Position numbers and translations under genes: made by a program. 64,000 nt of DNA from Chloroflexota bacterium (GTDB lineage Bacteria; Chloroflexota; Anaerolineae; JAAYZQ01). Below are positions 7,791-16,957 of the stretch, in pieces; within the stretch, counting starts at the first letter, position 1, and each line of letters begins with the position of its first letter. Below the pieces are notes generated by a model that saw nothing but the letters and a program-made list of their open reading frames with translations, had not been told where the DNA came from and made no database searches. The stretch spans positions 113,453 to 177,452 of the forward strand of contig JAGVRI010000010.1 of NCBI GenBank assembly GCA_018606645.1. The letters are read 5' to 3'.

Positions 7791-8789
7791 ATGAAGATCG
7801 TGGTGGATGCGATGGGGGGCGACCGGGCCCCGGCTGTGGTCGTAGACGGGGCAGTGCAGGCCGCCCGTGACTTGGGTCTGGAGATTGTCCTGGTCGGGCA
7901 GCGGGATGCCGTGCAGGCCGAACTGGATCGGCACGACACCGCCGGCTTGCCGCTGACTCTGGTCCACGCCAGCGAGGTGATCGAGATGCACGAGCATCCG
8001 GCAGCGGCGGTCAAGGCCAAAAAAGACTCCTCGATGGTGGTGGGCATGGACCTGATCAAACAGCATGAAGCCGATGCCTTTTTCACCGCCGGCAATTCGG
8101 GAGGCGCCCTGGCAGCCGCCCTGTTCCGTCTGGGCCGCATCCGGGGCATTCAGCGGCCGGCGCTGTCCACCGTTTTCCCCAGCCAGACCCCTCACGGTCA
8201 TTGCTTTCTCCTGGACATCGGCGCCAACACCGACTGTAAACCCGAGTATCTGCTCCAGTTTGCCCTGATGGGGTCGGTATATACCGAGCGGGTGTTGGGC
8301 GTCCCCAATCCGCGGGTCGCTATCCTCTCGAACGGGGAAGAGGAGGGGAAGGGGAATCAACTGGTGCAGGACACGGTGCCGCTGCTGAAAGCAAGCACCC
8401 TGAACTTTGTCGGAAACGCTGAAGGGAAAGACATCCCCTGGGGCCTGGCCGATGTGATTGTGACCGATGGCTTTACCGGCAATGTGGTGATCAAGCTGGC
8501 CGAGGGAGTTTCCAAGTTCCTGATCGATGTACTCAAGCAAGAGATCACCAGCCGGACCCTGTCCAAGGTCGGGGCACTGCTGGCCAGGCCCGCGTTTGAT
8601 GAGATCAAACGCCGTCTGGATTATCGAGAGTACGGCGGCGCGCCGCTGCTGGGGGTGGATGGGGTCGTCATTGTCGGGCATGGCCGCTCGGATGCCCTGG
8701 CTATCCGCAACGGCATTCGCGTGGCCGCCAAGACGGCAGAGAACCAGGTGCTGGAAGCCATCAAGTCCGGCCTGGCCGACTATATATAG
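7791..8789 (+). CDS. plsX: Phosphate acyltransferase PlsX
   Basis: 332 residues, the normal family length. PlsX converts acyl-ACP plus phosphate to acyl-phosphate for PlsY. Family landmarks are MKIVVDAMGGDRAP at the N terminus, SMVVGMDLIKQHEADAF, TAGNSGGALAA, LLDIGANTDCKPEYL, GNEEEGKG-like NGEEEGKGNQL and VIVTDGFTGNVVIKLAEG. The ATG at 7791 follows GGAGGGAAAGGGAG. It is cytosolic or peripheral at the membrane. fabF starts 15 nt downstream, so the operon links fatty acid elongation to phospholipid synthesis. Confidence 0.96.
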   Translation: MKIVVDAMGGDRAPAVVVDGAVQAARDLGLEIVLVGQRDAVQAELDRHDTAGLPLTLVHASEVIEMHEHPAAAVKAKKDSSMVVGMDLIKQHEADAFFTAGNSGGALAAALFRLGRIRGIQRPALSTVFPSQTPHGHCFLLDIGANTDCKPEYLLQFALMGSVYTERVLGVPNPRVAILSNGEEEGKGNQLVQDTVPLLKASTLNFVGNAEGKDIPWGLADVIVTDGFTGNVVIKLAEGVSKFLIDVLKQEITSRTLSKVGALLARPAFDEIKRRLDYREYGGAPLLGVDGVVIVGHGRSDALAIRNGIRVAAKTAENQVLEAIKSGLADYI

Positions 8790-8804
8790 GATCAGGAAGA
8801 GGTC

Positions 8805-10061
8805 ATGCGCGCGAGAGAGATCGAAACACGGGTGGTCATCACCGGAATGGGAGCCCTGACCCCCCTGGGTCTTTCTGTCGAGGAGACCTGGACCGGGCTG
8901 GTGGAGGGCCGATCCGGGATCACCCCCATTACCCAGTTCGACGCCAGCCACCTGCCCATCCGCATCGCCGGAGAGGTCAAGGGCTTTGACCCGGTCGCGT
9001 ACATGGACATGAAAGAGGCGCGGCGCATGGCCCGCTGTTCCCAACTGGCCGTGGCGGCAGCCGTCCAGGCCATGGCCGACGCCGGCCTGGGCGACCGGGT
9101 TCCCGATTCGGAGCGAGCTGGAGTGGTGATCGGCACCGGAGTGGGCGGTCTGGAGGCCGCCCTCGAGGCATGGGATACCTACCGGAAGCAGGGGCTGCGG
9201 CGGGTCAATCCCTTCTCGGTGATGGCGTCCTTGTGTAATATGCCGGCGCACTATGTCAGCCTGCGCTTTCAGTGCCAGGGGTACAATTCCACGGTGGTCA
9301 CCGCCTGCGCCGCCGGCACTCAGGCCATCGGCGAAGCGACCGAGGCAATCCGACGAGGCGACGCCGACCTGATGCTGGCCGGAGGGGTCGAAGGGCTGAT
9401 CCACGAGGTCATGATCGGAGGCTTTACGGTGATGCGCGTGCTGGCCTCCGACAACGACCATCCGCAGCAGGCATGCAAACCGTTTGATGCCCGCCGCGAT
9501 GGCTTTGTCGCCGCCGAGGGTGCCGCGATCCTGGTCCTGGAGCGTCTGGACAAGGCGCTGGACCGGGGTGCGCGGATCTATGCCGAGGTGCTGGGTCACG
9601 CCGCCAACACCGATGCCTTCCACGCAGCCATCCCCGATCCAGAAGGAGCCGGCGCCATCCGGGTCATGCGTTGGGCGTTGCAGGATGCCGGCGTGGCCCC
9701 GACCGAGATCGATTACATCAACGCGCACGGTCCGGGGACGCAAGTGGGTGATCGGGTCGAAACCAAGGCCATCAAAGCCCTGTTCGGTGAATATGCCTAT
9801 CGCCTGCCGATCAGCTCGACCAAGTCGATGGTCGGTCACGCTCTGGGCGGCGGGGGCGCCATTGAGGCAGTGGCTTGCGTCAAGACCATTACCGACGGCG
9901 TGATCCATCCCACCATTAACTACGAGGTGCCCGATCCTGACTGCGACCTGGACTATGTGCCGAATCAGGCCCGCAGGAGCGATGTGCGAGTGACCCTGTC
10001 CAACTCGTTCGGATTGGGGGGGCAAAACGCCTGCCTGGTGCTGGGGCGGTTTGAGGAGTAG
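8805..10061 (+). CDS. fabF: Beta-ketoacyl-ACP synthase II (FabF)
   Basis: 418 residues. It condenses malonyl-ACP with acyl-ACP in fatty acid elongation. The Cys-His-His triad is visible: C168 in VVTACAAGTQAIG, His in INAHGPGTQVGD, and His in KSMVGHALGGGGAIE. Two positions differ from the usual motif (ACATGTHAIG is ACAAGTQAIG here, and NAHGTST is NAHGPGT). These changes are near the active site but keep the triad. The start has GGAAGAGG upstream. It is second in the plsX operon. Confidence 0.93.
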   Translation: MRAREIETRVVITGMGALTPLGLSVEETWTGLVEGRSGITPITQFDASHLPIRIAGEVKGFDPVAYMDMKEARRMARCSQLAVAAAVQAMADAGLGDRVPDSERAGVVIGTGVGGLEAALEAWDTYRKQGLRRVNPFSVMASLCNMPAHYVSLRFQCQGYNSTVVTACAAGTQAIGEATEAIRRGDADLMLAGGVEGLIHEVMIGGFTVMRVLASDNDHPQQACKPFDARRDGFVAAEGAAILVLERLDKALDRGARIYAEVLGHAANTDAFHAAIPDPEGAGAIRVMRWALQDAGVAPTEIDYINAHGPGTQVGDRVETKAIKALFGEYAYRLPISSTKSMVGHALGGGGAIEAVACVKTITDGVIHPTINYEVPDPDCDLDYVPNQARRSDVRVTLSNSFGLGGQNACLVLGRFEE

Positions 10062-10072
10062 CGAGGTACGGA

Positions 10073-10780
10073 ATGCAGAACCTGGTGAACACGGACAAGG
10101 TTGCCAGCGGAGCGCGCCTGGGCAAGATCGGTACCTTTGCCGGGTTAGGGTTCCTGGTGGCAGGACTGGTTATCTCTCTCGCCTTGAAAGAGTCGCCTCT
10201 GTTGTGGCTGTCATTTGTCTGCCTGCTAGCCGGGATCCTGGTCTCAAGCATCGGCACGGCGAATCTGAACCGCTGGGTGCGACAACCCCGTGCTGACCAG
10301 GCCCTGGCGCAGGGGCTAAAGGGCTTTGACGACCGCTACCGGCTCTACAACTATCTGCTTCCCGCGCCCCACGTCCTGTTGAGTCCGGTCGGTCTGTACG
10401 TTCTGACGGCATTGGGGACGGAGGGAGTGATCCGGTACGACGGGACGCGGTTCCGCCGTGACTTTAGCCTGGGGCGCCTGTTTCGGTTCATGACCGATGA
10501 GCAACTGGGACGCCCCTTTGCCGAGGCCGATGTTCAAGTCCAGGCCCTGCAAAAGTTCCTGGACACCCATGACCTGGGTCAGGACGTTCAAATACAGAAC
10601 ATCCTGGTCTTTTACCACCCAGGCGCCCAGCTCATCGTCTCGGATCCACCACGGCCGATTGTGGACCCCAAAGGACTCAAGAAGGCCATTCGCCGGCAAC
10701 CGGGAGACAAGCTCTCCGCCAGCGTCTATCAGAGACTCCAGGAGCTGTTTGACGGAGCGGCGGGCCAGTTCGCCACGTGA
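10073..10780 (+). CDS. Membrane protein of unknown function, possibly NERD-like
   Basis: 235 residues starting 11 nt after fabF, so cotranscribed. Two membrane helices (about residues 23-62) are followed by a soluble domain with LNRWVRQPRADQALAQGLKGFD and the stretch LLPAPHVLLSPVGLYVLTALGTEGVIRYDG. That spacing resembles the start of nuclease-related (NERD) domains, but the catalytic residues cannot be confirmed. I see no other family match. Context suggests a lipid or envelope role, which is only a guess. Confidence 0.65.
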   Translation: MQNLVNTDKVASGARLGKIGTFAGLGFLVAGLVISLALKESPLLWLSFVCLLAGILVSSIGTANLNRWVRQPRADQALAQGLKGFDDRYRLYNYLLPAPHVLLSPVGLYVLTALGTEGVIRYDGTRFRRDFSLGRLFRFMTDEQLGRPFAEADVQVQALQKFLDTHDLGQDVQIQNILVFYHPGAQLIVSDPPRPIVDPKGLKKAIRRQPGDKLSASVYQRLQELFDGAAGQFAT

Positions 10781-10801
10781 GCGTGTGCCCCGCCCCGGCA
10801 G

Positions 10802-10936
10802 GGCGGTTGCCAAGTCCGGCACCCAGCGGGAGGGGAGGCTTCAGCCGGAGCGGAACCACGCAGACCCCAGCTCAAGCTTCCACTCCTGGCTGTTCCGTCA
10901 AGCCGCAACAGCTTGTCAACCTACGGTGCAACCGCC
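10802..10936. repeat. Dispersed palindromic intergenic repeat, copy 3
   Basis: About 135 bp bounded by perfect 9-bp inverted ends GGCGGTTGC (10802-10810) and GCAACCGCC (10928-10936). Internal blocks match copies 1 and 2 (GAGGCTTCAGCCGGA, CCCAGCTCAAGCTTCCACTCCTG, GTCAACCTACGGTGCAACCG). It lies between two converging genes and could act as a bidirectional terminator hairpin. Confidence 0.75.
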
Positions 10937-10949
10937 GTACCCGGCCCGG

Positions 10950-12335
10950 CTAGTGCCCGGGAAGCATCTTTCCGGGGTTCAGGATGTTCTTGGGATCCAG
11001 CGCGCGCTTGATCTGGCGCTGGATCTGAACGGAGTTGGTCCCCAGCGCCAGTTCCATAAAGTCCCGCTTCAGGGTCCCGATCCCGTGTTCACCGGAGAGC
11101 GTCCCGCCCATTTCCACGGCGGCGGCAAAGGTATCCCGCACTGCCTGTTCCACCCGCGACCATTGCGCCGCGTCCCGCCGGTCAAACAGAATCGTGGGAT
11201 GCAGGTTCCCATCGCCGGCATGGCCAAAGACGACCATCGGGAGATCGTACTGGCGGCCGATCTCCTTGACCCGTTGGACCATCCTGGGGATCTCGCTGCG
11301 CGGCACCGAGACATCCTCCAGGAGCTGGTTGGGCGCCCGGCGTGCCAGGGAGGGCAACAGGGACCGCCGTGCGCGCCACAATTCGGCTCGCTCCCGCTCA
11401 TCACCGGCGATCCGCACCTCGGAGGCGCCCGATTGACGGCAGACGTCCGCAATCGTGTCCATCTCGCGGAGCACCGAGGCCTCATCGTTGCCGTCCGCTT
11501 CGAGGAGAAGAAGCGCCTCCTTGTCCAGTGGCAACCCCAGGTGCATGGCTTCCTCAATACAGGCCACCGCCGTTTCGTCCATTAGTTCCAAGGTAGCGGG
11601 AATGACACCGGCCATCAACACCCGGTTGACCGCCCGGCTGGCGTCATCCAGACGGGGGAATACGGCCAGCGCCGTGCGCACATGTTGGGGTTTGGGGATG
11701 AGCCGGACCAGCACCTCGGTAATCACCCCCAGCGTGCCCTCGGAGCCGATAAAGAGCTGGAGCAACTGATAACCGGTGACGTTCTTGATCGCTTTCCCCC
11801 CCATACGGAGCGCCCGGCCGTCCGCCAGGACGACCGTCAAACCCATCACGTAATCGGCGGTCACCCCATATTTCAGGCAGCGGGGGCCGCCGGCGTTGCA
11901 GGCGACATTTCCTCCCAACGTGGAATGTTTGATGCTCCCTGGATCGGGGGGATAGAACAGCCCCACCGACTCTACCTCCTCGGCAAAGGCGGCGGTGATC
12001 ACCCCTGCCTCGGCGCTGGCGGTCATGTTCTCCCGATCGATCTCCAGGATCCGATTCATCCGCGTCAGGCTGAGGGCGATCCCTCCCCCAAATGGCACAC
12101 TCCCGGCGGCCAATCCACTGCCCATCCCCTGGGGTACCACCGGGATCCCCTCTCGATAGGCGATCTGCAGGACCCGGCTGACCGCCTCGGTGGTCGTCGG
12201 CACCACCACCACATCCGGCAACTCCTCGGCAAAGGTGCCATCGAAGGAATGACAGATCCGATCCTCCAGCGTGTCCAGCACATTCTCCGGACCGATGGCC
12301 TCTCGCAATTCGGCAATGAGAGAGGGGTTGAGCAT
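10950..12335 (-). CDS. glcD: FAD-linked 2-hydroxyacid oxidase subunit GlcD
   Basis: 461 residues. It oxidises a 2-hydroxyacid such as glycolate or lactate to the 2-oxoacid, passing electrons to its Fe-S partner GlcF. The FAD-binding type 4 domain is clear: VVPTTTEAVSRVLQIA, VVPQGMGSGLAAGSVP, FYPPDPGSIKHSTLGGNVACNAGG, KNVTGYQLLQLFIGSEGTLGVITE. The C-terminal oxidase domain has FGHAGDGNLHPTILFD and GEHGIGTLKRDFM. It starts 17 nt after glcF with GGGAGG upstream. It is the last gene of the minus-strand catabolic block. The substrate is not fixed by sequence. Confidence 0.9.
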   Translation of the reverse strand: MLNPSLIAELREAIGPENVLDTLEDRICHSFDGTFAEELPDVVVVPTTTEAVSRVLQIAYREGIPVVPQGMGSGLAAGSVPFGGGIALSLTRMNRILEIDRENMTASAEAGVITAAFAEEVESVGLFYPPDPGSIKHSTLGGNVACNAGGPRCLKYGVTADYVMGLTVVLADGRALRMGGKAIKNVTGYQLLQLFIGSEGTLGVITEVLVRLIPKPQHVRTALAVFPRLDDASRAVNRVLMAGVIPATLELMDETAVACIEEAMHLGLPLDKEALLLLEADGNDEASVLREMDTIADVCRQSGASEVRIAGDERERAELWRARRSLLPSLARRAPNQLLEDVSVPRSEIPRMVQRVKEIGRQYDLPMVVFGHAGDGNLHPTILFDRRDAAQWSRVEQAVRDTFAAAVEMGGTLSGEHGIGTLKRDFMELALGTNSVQIQRQIKRALDPKNILNPGKMLPGH

Positions 12336-12352
12336 CTAGGGTCCTCCCATAT

Positions 12353-13540
12353 TCATAGCTTTTGCTCTACGGCCTTCCACACGAGTTCGGTGAGGTCCAG
12401 CACCCGCAGGCGGACCTTTTGCCGGCGGACGGCCTGAGCCAGGGTTCGCTCGCACTGCTGGCACGCCGAGACGATCGTCTGAGCGCCGGTTTCCACCGCC
12501 TGCGCCAGCCGTCGGCGTGAGGCGGCCAACACCAGTTCCGGATCGTACGTCTCCAGATTGCCCCCGCCCCCACAGCAAAGGGCGTTCTCCCGCGTTTCCC
12601 GCATTTCCACCAGGGTCAGTCCTGGAATACTGCGTAGCACCTGTCGGGGCGCCTCCCAAACCTGGCTTTTGCGTCCCAGGTCACAGGGATCGTGATAGGT
12701 GACCACCTCATTCAGTTCCCGCAATGGCAATCGGCCTTGGGCGACGAGATCGGCCAGAAACTCGGAGACATGCCAGAGCGCCACGCCCTCCAGGTCCGCC
12801 CCGGCGATCCGAGGGTACTCCTGCTTCCACACATGATAGCAGGAGGGACAGGTAAAGACGACGCCGCTGGCCCCCACCGCGCGAACCCGATCGATATTAT
12901 GGAGAACTGCCTCACGGGCCTGATGCCAGGAGCCGTTCGCCAGCAAGGGATACCCACAGCACCATTCGTCGCCCCCCAGCAGGGCATATTCGACCCCGGC
13001 GGCTTCCAGGAGTTGAACGGTAGTCTGGGGGATGTGAAAGCTCTGCGGGAAAAAGGAACTCACGCAGCCGACAAAGTAAACCACTTCGGCCCGGCTTCGG
13101 TTCGTTCCCTGGGGAGGCCGGGGCAGGTTCTCCGTCCAGATGAGCCGCAGCCCATTGTCCTCACCCGAGATGTTGTGGGCCAGCGCCAGATTCTGGCTCA
13201 AACGGCTCAGACCCGGCGGCAACAGGTCTTGCCGGGCCATCTCCTCCCGGGCGCGAACCAGGAGATCATCCACCACCACCCCGCTGGGACAGACCTGGGT
13301 ACAGGCTGCGCACAAGGTGCATCGCAAGATCTTGGAGGCAAAGCCATCCCCCGGCGCCGCTTCACCGCGATGGAGCGCACGTATCAGCGCGACCCGCCCC
13401 CGGGGCGACTGGGCCTGGCTGAGCAGCACCCGGTAGGTGGGGCAGGTGTACGAACACAAACCACAGCGGGTGCAGGGCAGGTACTCTTCTTCTGACAGCC
13501 CCACCAGACCCGCGCCGGGTTCATGAAGTAAATGGGACAT
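12353..13540 (-). CDS. glcF: Fe-S subunit of 2-hydroxyacid oxidase, GlcF-like
   Basis: 395 residues. Two ferredoxin-type [4Fe-4S] motifs (CTRCGLCSYTCP near 23 and CTLCAACTQVCP near 75) precede two cysteine-rich CCG domains: GCVSS..CCGYP..CPSC and HDPCDLG..CCGGGG..CQQC. It accepts electrons from GlcD and passes them on, probably to quinone or a soluble carrier. The sequence HNISGED before the first CCG domain is shared with the proteins at 32485 and 35025, which suggests paralogy. Only a weak ribosome site precedes the ATG. Confidence 0.9.
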   Translation of the reverse strand: MSHLLHEPGAGLVGLSEEEYLPCTRCGLCSYTCPTYRVLLSQAQSPRGRVALIRALHRGEAAPGDGFASKILRCTLCAACTQVCPSGVVVDDLLVRAREEMARQDLLPPGLSRLSQNLALAHNISGEDNGLRLIWTENLPRPPQGTNRSRAEVVYFVGCVSSFFPQSFHIPQTTVQLLEAAGVEYALLGGDEWCCGYPLLANGSWHQAREAVLHNIDRVRAVGASGVVFTCPSCYHVWKQEYPRIAGADLEGVALWHVSEFLADLVAQGRLPLRELNEVVTYHDPCDLGRKSQVWEAPRQVLRSIPGLTLVEMRETRENALCCGGGGNLETYDPELVLAASRRRLAQAVETGAQTIVSACQQCERTLAQAVRRQKVRLRVLDLTELVWKAVEQKL

Positions 13541-13614
13541 TCCGCTTTCTCACCAAGTTTTACCTTCCTGGATTTACACGATCTTTGAACAAGATCGCGA
13601 TCAGGTCAATTATA

Positions 13615-14847
13615 TCACGACTTTCGGTCGTTGTCCAATACCTCGTGCACCAGGGCCACAAACTCTTCTTCGCTCACCAGCCCTTTCTTTTCCAACGATT
13701 TTTCTTTGACCCGCACCGTTAATGATTCCACCTGCGCAGGGGTGGCCTGGATGCCCAGCCGCTCCAGCCAGATCTCGATCGAGGGCGTTCCCGAGCCCTT
13801 CCCTAACACGATCTGGGGTCCGGGATGGCCCATCAGTTCCCAATGCAGAGGAAAGACCTCGGTGATCAACTCACCCTGGCAGCGCCGGGTCCAGGCCGCC
13901 GGGATACCCGATTCGATGGTGAACAGGTCCCGGCCGACAATCGCCTTGTTGGGGGCCAGGACATGACCGCTCAGCGAAGTGGCCAGTTGGGCCAGGGAAT
14001 ATAGCTTCTCACAGCGGATGCCCACATCCACGCCATAGAGCGTCAGCAAGGCGACCACCACCTCTTCCAGCGCCGCTGCGCCGGCCCGCTCGCTCATTCC
14101 CCCCACGGTGACATGGGCGACCTCCACCCCCATCATCAGCGCCTGCAAGGTATTGGCCACCGCCAACCCGAAATCGTTATGAAAATGAGCTTCCAACGGT
14201 TGGGTAAAGCGTTCCCGCACCTTTCGGACAAAATAGCGGATGGCCTGGGGATTGGCCCCTCCCATCGTATCCACCAGCACCAGCGAGTCCATGTGGCCCT
14301 CCGTCGCCACCTTCTCCAATAGGTCCAGCAGCCAATCCACATCGGCGCGGGTGGCATCAATGGTAAAGAAGGCGGTATACAACCCCAGTTCCTTGGCCTT
14401 GCTGGTGGCTTTGATCGACAGATCGATGGCTCGTTCCAGAGGCCACTGATAGGCATAGCGGATAATGTGCTCCGAAGCCGGGATCTCGATGACGATGCCC
14501 GATACCCCGCAATCGGCTGCCCGTTTCACGTCATCCACCACACACCGGCAAAAGGCAAAGATCTCCGGCCCGAGATTGCGCTTGACGATCTCGCGGATGG
14601 CCTCTTCGTCCTGTTTGGATACGGCCGGCATGCCCGCTTCGATGCGATGGACCCCGGCTTCGGCCAGCGCTTCGGCGATCCGGATCTTGTCATCCTTGCG
14701 CAGCTCCAGGCCAGCCTGCTGCTCCCCATCCCGCAGGGTCATGTCATGGATCTTGATCTGGGGCGCAAAGGCATACTCGCTGGCGACTTCCGGCAAATAG
14801 TTCCACGGACTGACAAACCATTTGGGCGTTTTCCACGGTTGTGACAT
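13615..14847 (-). CDS. HMGL-like DRE-TIM metallolyase (citramalate/homocitrate synthase or lyase type)
   Basis: 410 residues. The DRE-TIM barrel signature is HDMTLRDGEQQAG (about 34-46), with metal-binding EAHFHNDFGLAVANT and VTVGGMSERAGAAALEEV. Members either condense acetyl-CoA with a 2-oxoacid or perform retro-aldol cleavage. The protein lacks the long regulatory domain of LeuA. The neighbouring acyl-CoA synthetase and 2-hydroxyacid oxidase suggest a catabolic role such as cleaving a hydroxyacyl compound, but a synthase cannot be excluded. Start ATG with AGGA about 9 nt upstream. Confidence 0.78.
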   Translation of the reverse strand: MSQPWKTPKWFVSPWNYLPEVASEYAFAPQIKIHDMTLRDGEQQAGLELRKDDKIRIAEALAEAGVHRIEAGMPAVSKQDEEAIREIVKRNLGPEIFAFCRCVVDDVKRAADCGVSGIVIEIPASEHIIRYAYQWPLERAIDLSIKATSKAKELGLYTAFFTIDATRADVDWLLDLLEKVATEGHMDSLVLVDTMGGANPQAIRYFVRKVRERFTQPLEAHFHNDFGLAVANTLQALMMGVEVAHVTVGGMSERAGAAALEEVVVALLTLYGVDVGIRCEKLYSLAQLATSLSGHVLAPNKAIVGRDLFTIESGIPAAWTRRCQGELITEVFPLHWELMGHPGPQIVLGKGSGTPSIEIWLERLGIQATPAQVESLTVRVKEKSLEKKGLVSEEEFVALVHEVLDNDRKS

Positions 14848-14865
14848 GATGCTATTTCCTTTCTG

Positions 14866-16881
14866 TTATTGGCTTGCACGATAGGATAACGCGTGGGCGG
14901 CAGCCAGCCACTGGCGCACTGTGCCAAAGACCGGCACGCCCCGGGATTCAATCTCTTTGGCAATCCATTCGGTGTAGGGGCCTCCCATCGCCCCACACAG
15001 GATCGGTTTGACCCGTCGAGCCGACAGTTCACCCAGTACGTCAATAATCCCTTCGTCCAAGGGGGTGTCCTGGAACACAAACCAGGGCATGATCAGATCG
15101 ATATTGGGGTCGTCCAGCAGCGCCTCGATGCCGAGACGATAATCCTGGCTGGTCGCCGAGCCGGTCACGTCCACCGGATTCTGGACGACATAGTAGCCGG
15201 GATAGACCGCCTTGAGCCGCTCCACGGTCTGCGGAGCGATCTCCGGGATGCTCAGGCCATACTCCTCCAGCAGGTCAATCGCCTGGACCATCGTCCCTGC
15301 ACCGTTGGAGATCATCGCCACCCGCCCGCTCCTGGCCTCTGGCTGCCAGGCCAGGGCCTTGGTGGCCGCGATCAACTCCTCCACGCTATCCACGGCGATA
15401 ATTCCCGCCTGCCGGAAGGCTCCCCGCGCCACCTGGTAGCTGCCGCCGAAAAAGCCGGTATGGGACAACGAGGCTCTGGCCCCTCGCTGACTGCGTCCCG
15501 CCTTGAACACGACGATCGGCTTCTTCTGGGACACCTGGCGGGCCGTCTCCAGGAACTTGTCCCCCTGGTCCAGACCCTCGATATAGCAGGCAATCACCTC
15601 GGTATCCGGATCCTCAGCCAGATAGGCCAGCAAATCGGCTTCGTCCACATCCACCCGGTTCCCATAGCTGACGAATTTGCTGACCCCAAAAGTCGCCGCT
15701 TCCAGAAAGGCAGCCCCCACCGTGCCCGACTGGGTGAGCATCGCCACCTTGCCGGCCGGCGGGCGGATCATGCGCTCCCAGACCTGGAAGAAGGTATCCA
15801 GGCGGCTGTGGCCATCAAAGACCCCGATGCAGTTCGGCCCGACCACCCGCACCTGATTCTGGACCGCTCGTTCCTTGATCTGCGCTTCGAGCACCGCCCG
15901 GTCTCCGCCCAGCTCTTTGCCCCCGCCGGAGACGACGACCAGGTTGTGCACCCCCCTGGCTGCCACCTGATCGATCAGTTCCGGCACCTGGAAGAGGTCC
16001 ACGACCGCCACCACTAACTCGGTGTCGGGCGGGACGGAGGCGAGATCGGGGTAGGTACGGATTCCCAGAATCTCGTCCCGTTTGGGGTTCACCGGATAGA
16101 CCTTCCCCTTGTATTCATGCAGGGCCAGGCTGTCCAGCACTGCATTGCCGATCTTGCCCGGGGTGCTCGATGCGCCGACCAACGCCACCGCCCGCGCCTT
16201 GAAAAACAGCTCCAGATGGGCAGTGTTGGGCTTGACCTTCGGTCGGACTCTCGGCTCGGCGCTCCACAAGACCTTGGCATCCAGCACCCGATGTTCGTTC
16301 CCCCAGACGAGGATCGGGTTCAGGTCCACGGCTTCGAGCCGATCGGCCAGGTCCTGTCCCATCCGGCTCGCCTTGAGCAACAGGTCGACGAGCAGGTCAT
16401 CGGACACGGCCGGCAGTCCCCGATAGCCGGCCAGCAAGGGGCGGCCCTGGATCTCGTGGATCATGCGTTGCGCGTCCCGGGGCGTGATCGGCAGGACGCG
16501 GAAACTCACGTCATTGAGCACCTCGGTCCAGACACCGCCCAGGCCAAACATGATGACCGGCCCGAACTGCGCATCGTGGAGGAGGCCGATGATGACTTCC
16601 ACGCCCCCCTGACACATCTCCTCCACCTGGACACCCTCGATGCGGGCTTCGGGGGCTTTGGTCTGCACGCTCTCGATCATGCGGGAGAAGGCGGACCGCA
16701 CCCCCTCGGCGGAATCCAGGCCCAGCGCAACTCCTCCCACATCGGTTTTGTGCAGAATGTCTGGGGATGCGATCTTGAGGACGACGGGAAAGCCGATCTG
16801 AGCGGCCAGGGCAGCCGCCTCATCGGCGTTGGTGGCCAGGCCGCTGCGAGGCCGTTGGAACCCATACCTTTCCAGATCCAT
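14866..16881 (-). CDS. ADP-forming acyl-CoA (acetate-CoA) synthetase, fused, ATP-grasp domain first
   Basis: 671 residues. It interconverts acyl-CoA + ADP + Pi and acid + CoA + ATP, so it can harvest ATP from an acyl-CoA product. Residues ~1-215 are an ATP-grasp domain (GFPVVLKIASPDILHKTDVGGV). Residues ~225-350 are the CoA-binding Rossmann part (AVALVGASSTPGKIGNAV). The rest is the succinyl-CoA ligase-like part with VAMLTQSGTVGAAF and SLSHTGFFGGS, the latter near the expected phospho-histidine site. The order is beta then alpha, the reverse of the more common alpha-beta fusion. The ribosome site is weak (GTGAGG, 12 nt away). It lies 18 nt upstream of the HMGL-like gene. Confidence 0.88.
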   Translation of the reverse strand: MDLERYGFQRPRSGLATNADEAAALAAQIGFPVVLKIASPDILHKTDVGGVALGLDSAEGVRSAFSRMIESVQTKAPEARIEGVQVEEMCQGGVEVIIGLLHDAQFGPVIMFGLGGVWTEVLNDVSFRVLPITPRDAQRMIHEIQGRPLLAGYRGLPAVSDDLLVDLLLKASRMGQDLADRLEAVDLNPILVWGNEHRVLDAKVLWSAEPRVRPKVKPNTAHLELFFKARAVALVGASSTPGKIGNAVLDSLALHEYKGKVYPVNPKRDEILGIRTYPDLASVPPDTELVVAVVDLFQVPELIDQVAARGVHNLVVVSGGGKELGGDRAVLEAQIKERAVQNQVRVVGPNCIGVFDGHSRLDTFFQVWERMIRPPAGKVAMLTQSGTVGAAFLEAATFGVSKFVSYGNRVDVDEADLLAYLAEDPDTEVIACYIEGLDQGDKFLETARQVSQKKPIVVFKAGRSQRGARASLSHTGFFGGSYQVARGAFRQAGIIAVDSVEELIAATKALAWQPEARSGRVAMISNGAGTMVQAIDLLEEYGLSIPEIAPQTVERLKAVYPGYYVVQNPVDVTGSATSQDYRLGIEALLDDPNIDLIMPWFVFQDTPLDEGIIDVLGELSARRVKPILCGAMGGPYTEWIAKEIESRGVPVFGTVRQWLAAAHALSYRASQ

Positions 16882-16957
16882 ACAGTGATACGTGCCTCAC
16901 TTTCTACAGAGATTCAGACCTCTAGGCAGCACCTGCCGGACGATCGTTCAGCAGGAG

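Noticed and set aside
7770..10025. Long open frame (751 codons) on the minus strand across plsX and fabF
   Set aside because: It is antisense to two clear housekeeping genes and its product has no recognisable motif; high GC favours such open antisense frames.
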